Of a stretch of DNA of 64,000 nt, positions 33,781 to 42,128 are shown piece by piece; the stretch's first letter is position 1, and each line of letters starts with the position of its first letter. The DNA lies in NCBI RefSeq assembly GCF_029239295.1, contig NZ_JAQZBC010000002.1:372001-436000 (forward strand). The letters run 5' to 3'. Origin of the DNA: Sphingomonas sp. (lineage in GTDB: Bacteria; Pseudomonadota; Alphaproteobacteria; Sphingomonadales; Sphingomonadaceae). Under the pieces are notes generated by a model. The model had not been told where the DNA came from, did no database searches, and worked only from the letters and a program-made list of their open reading frames with translations. The translations under genes were made by a program, and so were the position numbers.

Positions 33781-34920
33781 TCAGGCGGCGGCTTCCGCCT
33801 CCACGAAGCCGGGCCAGTTGCGCATGTAGGTGACGAACTGCGGGCTTAGCCCCTCGTCCAGCAAATGCTGCGCAGTGACCGGGATCGGGGGCGAGCGATA
33901 GTCGGCATCCTGCGCCACGCGGGTGGGGAAATCGTGCCGCAGGATCGCGCCGCGGCCGATCACCACAAAATCGCATCCGGCGTCGATCACACCGGCCGCA
34001 TCGCGCGCGGTCATCACCTTGCCCGCTGCGCCCAGCCGCACATCGCCGCGCGGCAAATCGGTGAAATAGCTCAGCAGCGGCCGCCCCTGATGCTCAGGCT
34101 CCACCGGCTCCTTGCTGACGTCCCACAAGGACATGTCGAGATAGTCGATGTCACCGCGCTTCAGCACTTCGGCCGCAACGTCGCGAATCTCGGCCAGCTT
34201 CAGCCCGAACCGTTCGGGCGACAAGCGCAGGCCGAGCTGGAAATCGGGTCGGCACGTCGCGCGAATGCCGTCGATGATCTCGAAGATCAGGCGCGCGCGG
34301 TTCTCCAGGCTCCCACCGTAGCGATCGTCGCGGCGGTTGATCTCCGGCGACAGATACTGCGCCAAAATATAGCCGTGCGCCCCGTGGATCTCGACCCCGT
34401 CGAACCCCGCGCGCTCGGCACGCTTTGCCGCCGCGATGAAATCATCCCGCAGCTGCTCGGTCTCGGCGGTGGTCAGCCCGCGCGCGCCGGTTTCCGGATC
34501 GTCCGACGGGCAAACCGGCGTGCCGACCAGTTCCTTGGGCGATCGATTGCCGGCGTGGTGAAGCTGAACCGACGAAACGGAGCCTTCCGCGCGGATCGCT
34601 GCCGCCAGGCGGGTCAGCCCCTCCAGGTGGTCGTCGCTGAAGATGCCGAGCTGCCCCTCGAAGCCCTGTCCGCCCTTTTGGACATGCGCGGCGGCGGTCA
34701 TGGTCAGCGCGAAGCCGCCAGCGGCGCGCATCGTCAGCCAGCGCGCCTCCTCATCCGACAGACGGCCGTCGGCGTGGCTCTGCTGATTGGTGAGGGGTGC
34801 CAGCATGAAGCGGCTCTTCCACGCGGGGCCGCGCGTCAGGGTCATCGGTCGAAGCAGCGTGTCGACAGGCACAAAGGTCTCCTCGAAAGAATGCAGGTGG
34901 GGGGCGTCGTTCGATGCCAT
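33781..34920 (-). CDS. Old Yellow Enzyme-family NADH:flavin oxidoreductase
   Basis: A 379-residue FMN-dependent TIM-barrel reductase. Recognisable blocks are SRFMLAPLTNQQSHADGRL at the N-terminus, QLHHAGNRS, the signature DGVEIHGAHGYILAQYLSPE with NRRDDRYGGSLENR, and the FMN-phosphate region DAGCDFVVIGRGAI. Members reduce activated C=C bonds of enones, quinone-like or nitro compounds with NAD(P)H. ATG 34920 was taken as start; upstream sequence in the same frame has no family resemblance. The gene is divergent from the type III polyketide synthase operon with ~200 bp between starts, so it could act on the same aromatic or quinone metabolites, although a general detoxifying role is equally possible. 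Confidence 0.9.
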   Translation of the reverse strand: MASNDAPHLHSFEETFVPVDTLLRPMTLTRGPAWKSRFMLAPLTNQQSHADGRLSDEEARWLTMRAAGGFALTMTAAAHVQKGGQGFEGQLGIFSDDHLEGLTRLAAAIRAEGSVSSVQLHHAGNRSPKELVGTPVCPSDDPETGARGLTTAETEQLRDDFIAAAKRAERAGFDGVEIHGAHGYILAQYLSPEINRRDDRYGGSLENRARLIFEIIDGIRATCRPDFQLGLRLSPERFGLKLAEIRDVAAEVLKRGDIDYLDMSLWDVSKEPVEPEHQGRPLLSYFTDLPRGDVRLGAAGKVMTARDAAGVIDAGCDFVVIGRGAILRHDFPTRVAQDADYRSPPIPVTAQHLLDEGLSPQFVTYMRNWPGFVEAEAAA

Positions 34921-35119
34921 CCGGTTGCGCACAAGGTAATGAGGGCGCGCGATCGAACAACCCGTTGACTGATTATCGGCCCAGCCCACACTCCAACGAA
35001 GCCCGCACTCCGGCGCCGTCCACAGGTTGGTGGCAGGGCGGCTGGACAGCGGCGCGGGCGGGGGAATGGGGCCGAACACCCATGCCGCGCGTTGACGGCA
35101 GGAAGAGGACGCGAATTTC

Positions 35120-36169
35120 GTGCACGCGACTATCCAGGCAATCGGGACGGCGGTGCCCGATCAGGACATTCACACTGCCTTTGTCGACTGGGCGCGCCAG
35201 CGATTGCCCGAACGCGAGGCCCGGCTGTTCGATCGCATGTCCGCCCGCTCCGGCATCGCGCACCGTTGGTCGGTTCTGCCGCTCGCACCCGGCTCACCGG
35301 TATCGGATGGCGGCTTCTACGCGACGGAACCGCACCCCGGCACAGGCGCGCGGATGACGCTTTATGCCGACGCCGCACCCACGCTGGCGCTGGCCGCGAT
35401 CGATCAACTGGCGCAGCAATGCGCGACGGACGGGATCACGCACCTGGTGGTCGCCAGCTGCACCGGCTTCGTCGCGCCCGGTATTGATCAGATCATCGCC
35501 GCACGGCTCGGCCTGTCGCCATCGGTCGAGCGTCTGCTGGTCGGCTTCATGGGCTGTTACGCCGCGGTCGTCGCGCTGCGATCCGCGCGGCATATCGTGC
35601 GATCCGATCCTGCGGCGCGCGTCCTGGTCGTCACGGTGGAATTGTCGACGCTTCATCTCCAGGCCTCGCAACAGCTGGAGCCGCTCCTCGCCATGCTTCA
35701 GTTCGGTGATGGTGCGGCAGCGGCGCTGGTAACGGCGGAGCCCGGCGGTTTCACGATCGAGGCGCCCTTCGCCGCCACGCTGCCGGCAGCGGCGGAGCTG
35801 ATCCGCTGGGACATCACCGATCAGGGCTTCGCGATGCATTTGTCGGGCGAGGTCCCGGGCCGCATCGCCGCAGCACTGGCAGAACCCGCGTTGCGGGCGA
35901 CGATCACCGGCGACCAGCCGGTCGATCGCTGGGCCGTCCACGCCGGTGGCCGATCGATCCTCGATGCGGTCGAACATGCGCTGGGCCTGCCCGGCGACGC
36001 GCTGGCACCATCACGCAGCGTCCTGGCGGAGGCGGGCAACATGTCATCGGCGACGCTGATGTTCGTTCTCGCCCGACTGCTGCAGGGCGAGCCGGTCGAT
36101 CACGGCGTCGCGATGGCATTCGGCCCCGGCCTCGCGGCGGAGGGGTTCCACTTCCGGAGCGCCGCATGA
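35120..36169 (+). CDS. Type III polyketide synthase (chalcone/stilbene-synthase-like)
   Basis: A 349-residue thiolase-fold enzyme that extends a CoA starter with malonyl-CoA and cyclises the product. The Cys-His-Asn triad is intact: Cys146 in MGCYAA, His274 in WAVHAGG and Asn307 in EAGNMSSAT. The C-terminal AFGPGLAAEG loop is typical. Bacterial relatives make alkylresorcinols, alkylpyrones or small hydroxy-aromatics. The GTG start at 35120 is supported by the family N-terminus (IQAIGTAVP). The stop overlaps the ATG of the next gene by 4 bp, so it forms an operon with a methyltransferase and an FAD oxidoreductase. The starter unit cannot be read from sequence. Confidence 0.94.
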   Translation: MHATIQAIGTAVPDQDIHTAFVDWARQRLPEREARLFDRMSARSGIAHRWSVLPLAPGSPVSDGGFYATEPHPGTGARMTLYADAAPTLALAAIDQLAQQCATDGITHLVVASCTGFVAPGIDQIIAARLGLSPSVERLLVGFMGCYAAVVALRSARHIVRSDPAARVLVVTVELSTLHLQASQQLEPLLAMLQFGDGAAAALVTAEPGGFTIEAPFAATLPAAAELIRWDITDQGFAMHLSGEVPGRIAAALAEPALRATITGDQPVDRWAVHAGGRSILDAVEHALGLPGDALAPSRSVLAEAGNMSSATLMFVLARLLQGEPVDHGVAMAFGPGLAAEGFHFRSAA

Positions 36170-36915
36170 CCGACGCCGGCTCCCTCGCCCCCGCACCGAT
36201 GGCTCCTCCGCATCGCTGGTTCGGCGGGTCGCTTGCCCAGCGTGCGCAGGCCGAGGAACTGATGGACGCCGACGATCTCGATCCGGCGATCTACGCTGCG
36301 GTCGTGCGTGATCTGGCGAAGGTGAACGTCGTTACCCTGGCGGCCCGGCCGACGCTCCGCTTCCTCGCGCGCGCGGCCAAGCCGGGCCGAACCTATCGCC
36401 TGCTCGACGTCGGGTTTGGCGATGGCGACATGCTCCGTCGTATCGCGCGCTGGGGGCAAAGACGCGATATCACCTTCGATCTCACGGGGGTCGATCTGAA
36501 CCCGCGAAGCGAGGTCGCGGCGCGCGCGCATACCCCGGCGCACCTTCCGATCCGCTGGATCACCGGCGATTATGCCGATCTTGCCGGCGAGCGATGGGAT
36601 TTCGTCATCTCCAGCCTGGTCGCGCATCATATGACGCACGACCAGCTCGTCGCCTTCCTGCGCTTCATGGAGCGTGAGGCGCAGGGCGGGTGGATCGTCA
36701 ACGACCTGCATCGTCACCCCGTGTCGCACCTCGGCTATCCGGTGCTGGCGCGCCTGTTCGGCTGGCATCCGATCGTGCGGCACGACGGCGCGCTGTCGAT
36801 CGCCCGCAGCTATCGCCCCGCCGAATGGCCACCGATCCTTGCCGAGGCCGGCGTCTTCGGCGCTGACGTCACGCGCCATTTCCCGTTCCGGTTATGCGTC
36901 GAACGCCGGCGCTGA
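36166..36915 (+). CDS. Class I SAM-dependent methyltransferase (polyketide tailoring)
   Basis: A 249-residue methyltransferase. SAM-binding motif I is LLDVGFGDGDML (about residues 78-89), followed by the acidic end of strand 2 (LTGVDLNPRS) and motif II-like WDFVISSLVAHHM; the C-terminal half is variable. It overlaps the polyketide synthase stop (ATGA) and is itself overlapped by 22 bp by the next gene, so the three are translated as a unit. The probable role is O- or C-methylation of the polyketide or of its hydroxylated product. It is a soluble class I enzyme, unlike the membrane methyltransferase of the streptomycete srs phenolic-lipid cluster. Confidence 0.88.
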   Translation: MTDAGSLAPAPMAPPHRWFGGSLAQRAQAEELMDADDLDPAIYAAVVRDLAKVNVVTLAARPTLRFLARAAKPGRTYRLLDVGFGDGDMLRRIARWGQRRDITFDLTGVDLNPRSEVAARAHTPAHLPIRWITGDYADLAGERWDFVISSLVAHHMTHDQLVAFLRFMEREAQGGWIVNDLHRHPVSHLGYPVLARLFGWHPIVRHDGALSIARSYRPAEWPPILAEAGVFGADVTRHFPFRLCVERRR

Positions 36916-37994
36916 TCGTTGGCGGTGGCCCCGCTGGCGCTGCCGCTGCGATCGTGCTGGCGCGGGCGGGCGCGCCGCATCTACTGGTGGAGCGCAGCCG
37001 CGACACCGGCGACGCGCTGTGCGGCGGCTTTCTGAGCTGGCGAACGCTGGCGGAGCTCGAGCAGCTGGGGGTCGATGTCGCCGCGCTGGGGCCGGCGCGC
37101 GTCAACCGCGTGCGCGTGCTGTCGGGAACGACGGTGGCCGAGGCGCGGCTGCCCCGACCTGCGCTGGGCGTATCGCGCCACCGGCTGGATACGGTGATGC
37201 TCGACCGCGCGAGTGCCGTCGGGGCGGCGGTGGAGCGCGGTATCGCCGTGCGCAGCATCAATGGCACCGCTCATACCGATGATGGCGCCGTGATCGATCA
37301 TGACGCCTTGTTCCTCGCCAGCGGCAAGCATGACGTGCGCGGCCTGCCGCGTCCCGCCAGCGCACGCGGCGATGATCCGTCGCTGGGCCTTCGCCTTCGC
37401 CTGGCCCCCTCCCCCTCGCTGGACCGGCTGGTGGGTGACGCGGTCGAGCTTCACCTGTTCGATCGCGGCTATGCCGGCGCGGTTCGACAGGAGGACGGCA
37501 GCGTGAACCTGTGCCTCGCGGTGCGCCGCTCGCGTCTGGGCGAGGCGGGCGATCCGGCGTCGCTGCTGCGCGCGATCGGCGACGAACTGCCCGCGCTGGG
37601 CGAGCGGCTGGGGCATCTGACCGGCGCGGCGATCGATGCGGTGGCCAATGTCCCTTATGGCTGGCGAACCGGACCGGGGCCGGCCGGGCTGTTCCGGCTC
37701 GGCGATCAGGCCGGGGTGATCCCCTCGCTCGCCGGCGAAGGGCTGGCCATCGCGATGACCAGCGGCAGCGACGCCGCGCGCGCTTATCTGCACGGCGGGG
37801 CGGGGATCGCGCCCGAATGGCAGGCCGAATTCCGCACAGCGCTGCACCGCCCGATCGGCCTCGCCTCGGTCATCCGGGCAGTGGCGGAACGTCCTGCGCT
37901 GGCGACCCCGCTGTTGGCGGCCGTCGCCCGTGCGCCGGCATTGCTACGGCTGATGGCGCTGGCGACACGCACGCGAGTACCCGCGGCCCATTAG
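36894..37994 (+). CDS. FAD-dependent oxidoreductase (geranylgeranyl-reductase/UbiH-like)
   Basis: A 366-residue flavoprotein with the N-terminal dinucleotide-binding motif ALIVGGGPAGAAAA and the downstream FAD motif LGDQAGVIPSLAGEGLAIAM. This combination is typical of the geranylgeranyl reductase/aromatic hydroxylase group. It is the third gene of the type III polyketide synthase operon; it could hydroxylate the aromatic ring toward a quinol/quinone or reduce double bonds in a side chain. The 22-bp overlap with the methyltransferase gene supports strict co-expression. The substrate assignment is inference. Confidence 0.88.
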   Translation: MRRTPALIVGGGPAGAAAAIVLARAGAPHLLVERSRDTGDALCGGFLSWRTLAELEQLGVDVAALGPARVNRVRVLSGTTVAEARLPRPALGVSRHRLDTVMLDRASAVGAAVERGIAVRSINGTAHTDDGAVIDHDALFLASGKHDVRGLPRPASARGDDPSLGLRLRLAPSPSLDRLVGDAVELHLFDRGYAGAVRQEDGSVNLCLAVRRSRLGEAGDPASLLRAIGDELPALGERLGHLTGAAIDAVANVPYGWRTGPGPAGLFRLGDQAGVIPSLAGEGLAIAMTSGSDAARAYLHGGAGIAPEWQAEFRTALHRPIGLASVIRAVAERPALATPLLAAVARAPALLRLMALATRTRVPAAH

Positions 37995-38024
37995 CCGCAT
38001 CGGGCCAACACGCTCAGCCGGCCG

Positions 38025-40571
38025 TCAGTGCATCGCGTGGCTGAGGGCGCGTGGGGAGAGCGCCATCAAGCTCGCCGCCAGTTCGGCCGCGCGAAACGGC
38101 TTGGTCAGCCGCGGCAGGCTGGCGTCGATCCCCTCCTCCTCGGCGTAGCCCGACACGATCAGGACCGACATGCTGGGCCGCGACGCCTTCAGCGTATGCG
38201 CGAGTTGCGCGCCGCTCAGGCCCGGCATCAAATGATCAGTAACGACGACATCGGGCTCCAGCCCATCATCGATCAGTGTCAGCGCCGCCTCGGCGGATCG
38301 CGCCTCGACTACCTTATACCCCAGGTCGACCAGCATGTCGGCGGTGCTCATCCGTACCAGATCCTCGTCATCGACGACCAGCACGGTGCCGAGCGCGGTG
38401 CCCTGCGTCGGCAGATGCAGCGCCGGCGTCGCGCGATCCGCCTGGCTCACGCTCATCGGCAACCACAACGTGACGGTGGAGCCGGCGCCCGGCGCGCTCT
38501 CGATCGTCAGCTCGCCGCCCAATTGCGCGGCTAGGCCATGCACCATCGACAGGCCAAGGCCGGTGCCCTTGCCCACGCCCTTGGTGGAAAAGAACGGCTC
38601 GATCGCGCGCTTCAGCGTATCGGCATCCATGCCGATCCCGGTGTCGATGACGCTCAGCCGGATATAATGGCCCAGCGACAGCCCGCCGGGGCGATCATGG
38701 CGCACGCAATCGGGATGCGCCGCGATCGTCAGCTGCCCCCCGCCCGGCATGGCGTCGCGCGCATTCACCGCAAGGTTGAGCAGCGCCATCTCCAGCTGGT
38801 TGGCATCCGCCATCGCCGCGGGCAGATCCGCGGCCAGATCAGTGCGCAATTCGACCGTCGGCCCAACGGTGGAGCGCATCAGCCCCATCATCCCGTCGAT
38901 CACGCGGCCGACATCGACCGCGGTCACCTTCAGCGGCTGGCGCCGAGCAAAGGCGAGCAATCGCTGCACCAGCGTCTTGGCCCGCTCGGCGGATTGCAGC
39001 GCGCCGTTGATCAGCCGTCGCTCGCGATCGCTGCCCACGCCGTGGCGCACCAGCATGTCGAGCGACCCGATGATCGGGGTCAGCAGATTGTTGAAATCGT
39101 GGGCGACGCCGCCTGTCAGGCTGCCCATCGCCTCCATCTTCTGGCTCTGGCGCAGCGCCTCCTGCGCTATTTCCAGCTCCGCCTCGCGCGCCTTGGTCTC
39201 GCTGAGGTCACGGCCGACCGCGATGAAATTCACGCCGTCCGGTTCGGGCGCCACCGTCCACTCGATCGGCTTCCATTCCCCGTCGCGGGTGGCAATGCGG
39301 TTCTGGAACCGCGCGGCGCCGCGCGTCTCGGCCATGCGCTGGATCGCTGCCAGCGTCGCGTCGGCGTCGTCGGAATGCATGAAGGACGCATAGCCGCGCG
39401 ACAGCAGCTCCTCCTCGCTCCAGCCCAGCACCTGCGTCCAGGCCGGGCTGACCGCGGACATCATGCCTTGGTAATCGGCGCGCGCCAGCATGTCCTGCGA
39501 CAGGTTCCACAGCCGGTTGCTTTCCGCCGACCGCAGCGCGACCTGCGCCTCCAGCGTTTCATTCAGTTCGCGCAGCGCGATTTCCGCCCGGGCGCGTTCG
39601 ATCGCGCTTTTGACGCGCTCGCCCACCTCCTGCACGAGGCTTTCCTCCGCCGGCGTCCACACCCGCGGGGTCGCGCTCTGCACCGCCAGCAGGCCGACCC
39701 GCTGGTCACCTTCGAACAGCACTACGTCGATGAAGGCGCCCACCTGCCGGTCGGTCAGCCCGACGCGCGCATTGTCGCTCAGCCGCTCATCGCCGGGTAC
39801 GTCGCGCACCACGACAGGGGTACCGATCTGATAGGCGTTGAGCAGTTCCTCGCCGAACGACACGAGCGAGTGGCGGCCGACGATGGTCGGGACGCCGTGA
39901 TGGTAATCCTCGTCGACGGTCATGATGCCGCTGGCGATTTCGGCATAGAAGACGCGGCTCGCCCCCAGCCATTCGCCCAGCCGGGTTGCGGCCGCGCAGG
40001 TAATCTCACGCGGGGTACTGAGCGCGCGCAGCTCGTCCGACATCGACAGCAGGAACTGGCTGCGCCGCTCGGCCGCCACCCGCTCGGTCGTTTCCGCCAG
40101 GATGCAGATTACCCCCGCCGGATTGCCGCTTTCGTCCGGCACCGGCGAATAATCGAGGTCCATCCATACCCGTTCGGGGCGGCCGTTGCGGTTGAGCGTC
40201 AGTTCCTGGTCGCGATAATGCAGCGTGCCGCCGGCAAGGCCCACCCGCATCACATTATCGTTGAAATCGGCGACCTCGGGCCACCCCTCGCGCACGTTGG
40301 AGCCAAGAAGATCGGGGTGTCGGCCTGCGGCGAAGCCGGAATACGCGTCATTGTAGAGCATGACGCCTTCCTCGCCCCACAGCATGACGATTGGCACAGG
40401 GGAACGAAGCAGGATGGCGGTGGCGCTGCGCAGGCTCTGCGGCCAGCGATCGAGCGGGCCTAGCGGGGTGCGCGACCAATCCCGCGTGGCGACCAGTTCA
40501 GCGCAAGATCCCGCAGCACCGGTGGCATTACCATTGCCGTGGCGGAGACCTTGCGGCGAAAATTCCAGCAT
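38025..40571 (-). CDS. Hybrid sensor histidine kinase (PAS-GAF-PAS-HisKA-HATPase-REC)
   Basis: An 848-residue cytosolic sensor; no transmembrane helix is evident. Domains in order: an N-terminal PAS of the type beginning RDWSRTPLGPLDRWPQSLR (about residues 30-155), a GAF domain (about 175-335), a second PAS (about 360-470), HisKA with phospho-acceptor His491 in GGVAHDFNN, HATPase with AVNARDAMPGG and GKGTGLGLSMVHG, and a C-terminal receiver with Asp779 in VVVTDHLMPG. Such soluble hybrid kinases in sphingomonads often sense light, redox or stress; no chromophore-binding motif was identified. No partner regulator is adjacent. It converges with the polyketide operon. Confidence 0.93.
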   Translation of the reverse strand: MLEFSPQGLRHGNGNATGAAGSCAELVATRDWSRTPLGPLDRWPQSLRSATAILLRSPVPIVMLWGEEGVMLYNDAYSGFAAGRHPDLLGSNVREGWPEVADFNDNVMRVGLAGGTLHYRDQELTLNRNGRPERVWMDLDYSPVPDESGNPAGVICILAETTERVAAERRSQFLLSMSDELRALSTPREITCAAATRLGEWLGASRVFYAEIASGIMTVDEDYHHGVPTIVGRHSLVSFGEELLNAYQIGTPVVVRDVPGDERLSDNARVGLTDRQVGAFIDVVLFEGDQRVGLLAVQSATPRVWTPAEESLVQEVGERVKSAIERARAEIALRELNETLEAQVALRSAESNRLWNLSQDMLARADYQGMMSAVSPAWTQVLGWSEEELLSRGYASFMHSDDADATLAAIQRMAETRGAARFQNRIATRDGEWKPIEWTVAPEPDGVNFIAVGRDLSETKAREAELEIAQEALRQSQKMEAMGSLTGGVAHDFNNLLTPIIGSLDMLVRHGVGSDRERRLINGALQSAERAKTLVQRLLAFARRQPLKVTAVDVGRVIDGMMGLMRSTVGPTVELRTDLAADLPAAMADANQLEMALLNLAVNARDAMPGGGQLTIAAHPDCVRHDRPGGLSLGHYIRLSVIDTGIGMDADTLKRAIEPFFSTKGVGKGTGLGLSMVHGLAAQLGGELTIESAPGAGSTVTLWLPMSVSQADRATPALHLPTQGTALGTVLVVDDEDLVRMSTADMLVDLGYKVVEARSAEAALTLIDDGLEPDVVVTDHLMPGLSGAQLAHTLKASRPSMSVLIVSGYAEEEGIDASLPRLTKPFRAAELAASLMALSPRALSHAMH

Positions 40572-40778
40572 CGTCAGAGCAAGATCCTGCGGGCCGTGGG
40601 AAAATCGTCCGGCGTCTTAAGGTTAAAACGCGGCCTAACCTAAATCGCTCCGCCCTGAAAACCGCCGATCGCACCTCAGTCGCGCGACGGCGCAAAAAAA
40701 TGCTGCCGTGCGCCGGCATTGCGCCCGCTTTGTCCGATCGCTTTGCAGCATCGGCTTTCCATCCCCATCTTGCTTTGC

Positions 40779-41579
40779 ATGCATGATGACCTGAACCGCC
40801 TCGGCCTGATTGACGATGAAGAAATCGTGCTCGACGAAGCCGCCCTGTCGCTCGCCCTGCTCGATCAGCCCGACGTTGATCTGGAACCCTATGATCGAAC
40901 GCTTGACGCGATCACCGCCGGGCTGGAGCGCATCGGCGAACATCTGGAGGAGGCCGGCGACCAGGCCGCCGCGCTGCAGACGGTGCTGGCGGGCGAGTTC
41001 GGCTTCATCGGCGACGACGAAACCTATGACGATCCCGCCAATGCCGATCTGATCCGCGTCATCGATCGCCGCCGCGGCCTGCCGATCAGCCTGTCGATCC
41101 TGTATGTCGCGGCAGCGCGGCGGGTGGGCTGGCGCGCGGAGATCCTCGATTTTCCCGGCCATGTGCTGGTGCTGGTCGGCGCTGACGTGGCGCCGGTCAT
41201 CATCGACCCCTTCATTGGCGGTACGCGCGTCGATGCGGAGCGGCTTGCCGCACTCGCCACGGCATTCGCCAGCGACAATGGGCCGGTGACGCACGTCAGT
41301 GCGATGCCCAACCGCGCGATCCTGATCCGCCTGCTGCAGAATCAGGCGAGCCGTGCCGAGCAGGCCGGCCAGGGTCGTCGCGCGCTGACGCTGTACGAAC
41401 GGATGACGATCGTCGCGCCTGAATATGCCCATGCCTGGTGGCAGCGCGCCCGGCTGGAACTGGTCGATGGCGATGTTGCCAAGGCGCGCGCCAGCCTGGG
41501 CACGATCCTCGAAATCACTCGCGATCCGGAATTGCGGCAGCAGGTCACCGATACGCTGAACGCGCTCGCCGCCGCCTGA
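40779..41579 (+). CDS. SirB1-like protein (transglutaminase-like core plus TPR)
   Basis: A 266-residue protein; ATG 40779 (MHDDLNRLG) was preferred over an in-frame upstream start because the family homology begins there. It contains the RGLPISLSILYVAAARRVGW and FPGHVLVLVG segments that define the SirB1/transglutaminase_core2 family, followed by a C-terminal TPR-like helical repeat (RRALTLYERMTIVAPEYAHA, WWQRARLELVDGD). Despite the fold name, enzymatic activity is unproven in this family. It appears to stand alone, divergent from the hybrid kinase. Confidence 0.85.
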   Translation: MHDDLNRLGLIDDEEIVLDEAALSLALLDQPDVDLEPYDRTLDAITAGLERIGEHLEEAGDQAAALQTVLAGEFGFIGDDETYDDPANADLIRVIDRRRGLPISLSILYVAAARRVGWRAEILDFPGHVLVLVGADVAPVIIDPFIGGTRVDAERLAALATAFASDNGPVTHVSAMPNRAILIRLLQNQASRAEQAGQGRRALTLYERMTIVAPEYAHAWWQRARLELVDGDVAKARASLGTILEITRDPELRQQVTDTLNALAAA

Positions 41580-41595
41580 GCGGCGCGACGAATGG

Positions 41596-42003
41596 TCAGG
41601 CGGTTGCCGCCACCCGCTTCCACAGCAGTCGGGTGACATAGGTCTGGCCCGATTTCGACACCTCCGGCTCGGTCACCAGTTCGATCGTGTCGTCATCGAC
41701 CGGCACGATCAGCCGGACGAAGCTGGTGCCCACCCGCGTCGGTTGAGAGGCGAACAGGATGTCGTGAGTCAGCCGCTCGCCCTCGCGGCGCCAGGTGCCG
41801 GCATAGGAAAAGAATTGCGTGAAGCTGTCGGCCGCGGGATCGCCCGCCGCCGCCCAGGCCGGATCCATCAGAAACGCCGACATCCGCCCATCGGCGGCAT
41901 ATTGCAGCTGCCCCGCCGGCGGATCGCCAAAGGTGCGGCGTTCCTTGTCGCCGCGCTGGCTGACGCAGGACAACAGCGTCCAGGTACCGAGAAGATCGAT
42001 CAT
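41596..42003 (-). CDS. Lipocalin-like domain protein
   Basis: A 135-residue protein beginning at ATG 42003 with AGGAAA upstream (MIDLLGTWTLLSC). The sequence matches the small lipocalin_5-type beta-barrel family: a G-x-W motif near the start (LGTWTLLSC), then PAGQLQYAADGRMSAFLMD and a strand-rich C-terminal half. It has no signal peptide. Members often sit beside catabolic genes and may bind hydrophobic substrates; function here is unknown. The in-frame upstream part (to 42051) covers a tandem repeat and is probably not translated. Confidence 0.8.
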   Translation of the reverse strand: MIDLLGTWTLLSCVSQRGDKERRTFGDPPAGQLQYAADGRMSAFLMDPAWAAAGDPAADSFTQFFSYAGTWRREGERLTHDILFASQPTRVGTSFVRLIVPVDDDTIELVTEPEVSKSGQTYVTRLLWKRVAATA

Positions 42004-42028
42004 GGATTTCCTGTCACTCACGGGCTGA

Positions 42029-42062
42029 GCGCACTCTTTAGCTGGGCGCACTCCTTAGCCGG
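42029..42062. repeat. Two tandem copies of a 17-bp repeat
   Basis: GCGCACTCTTTAGCTGG (42029-42045) is followed directly by GCGCACTCCTTAGCCGG (42046-42062), just upstream of the lipocalin-like gene start. They differ at two positions. Confidence 0.75.
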
Positions 42063-42078
42063 ATGCGCTCCGGGGCCA

Positions 42079-42114
42079 GCGCGGGCGACGGCCTGATCGG
42101 CCACCCGCCCGCGC
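42079..42114 (-). terminator. Hairpin terminator after the aldehyde dehydrogenase gene
   Basis: Perfect 9-bp outer arms GCGCGGGCG / CGCCCGCGC enclosing a further GGCC / GGCC stem, 15 nt beyond the stop of the minus-strand aldehyde dehydrogenase gene. Confidence 0.65.
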
Positions 42115-42128
42115 GTCAGCCGCGGCGA

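Noticed and set aside
33494..33829. Possible small gene in the 33.2-33.8 kb gap
   Set aside because: Cys/Arg-rich random-looking translation, overlaps the terminator and the end of the reductase gene, no ribosome-binding site.
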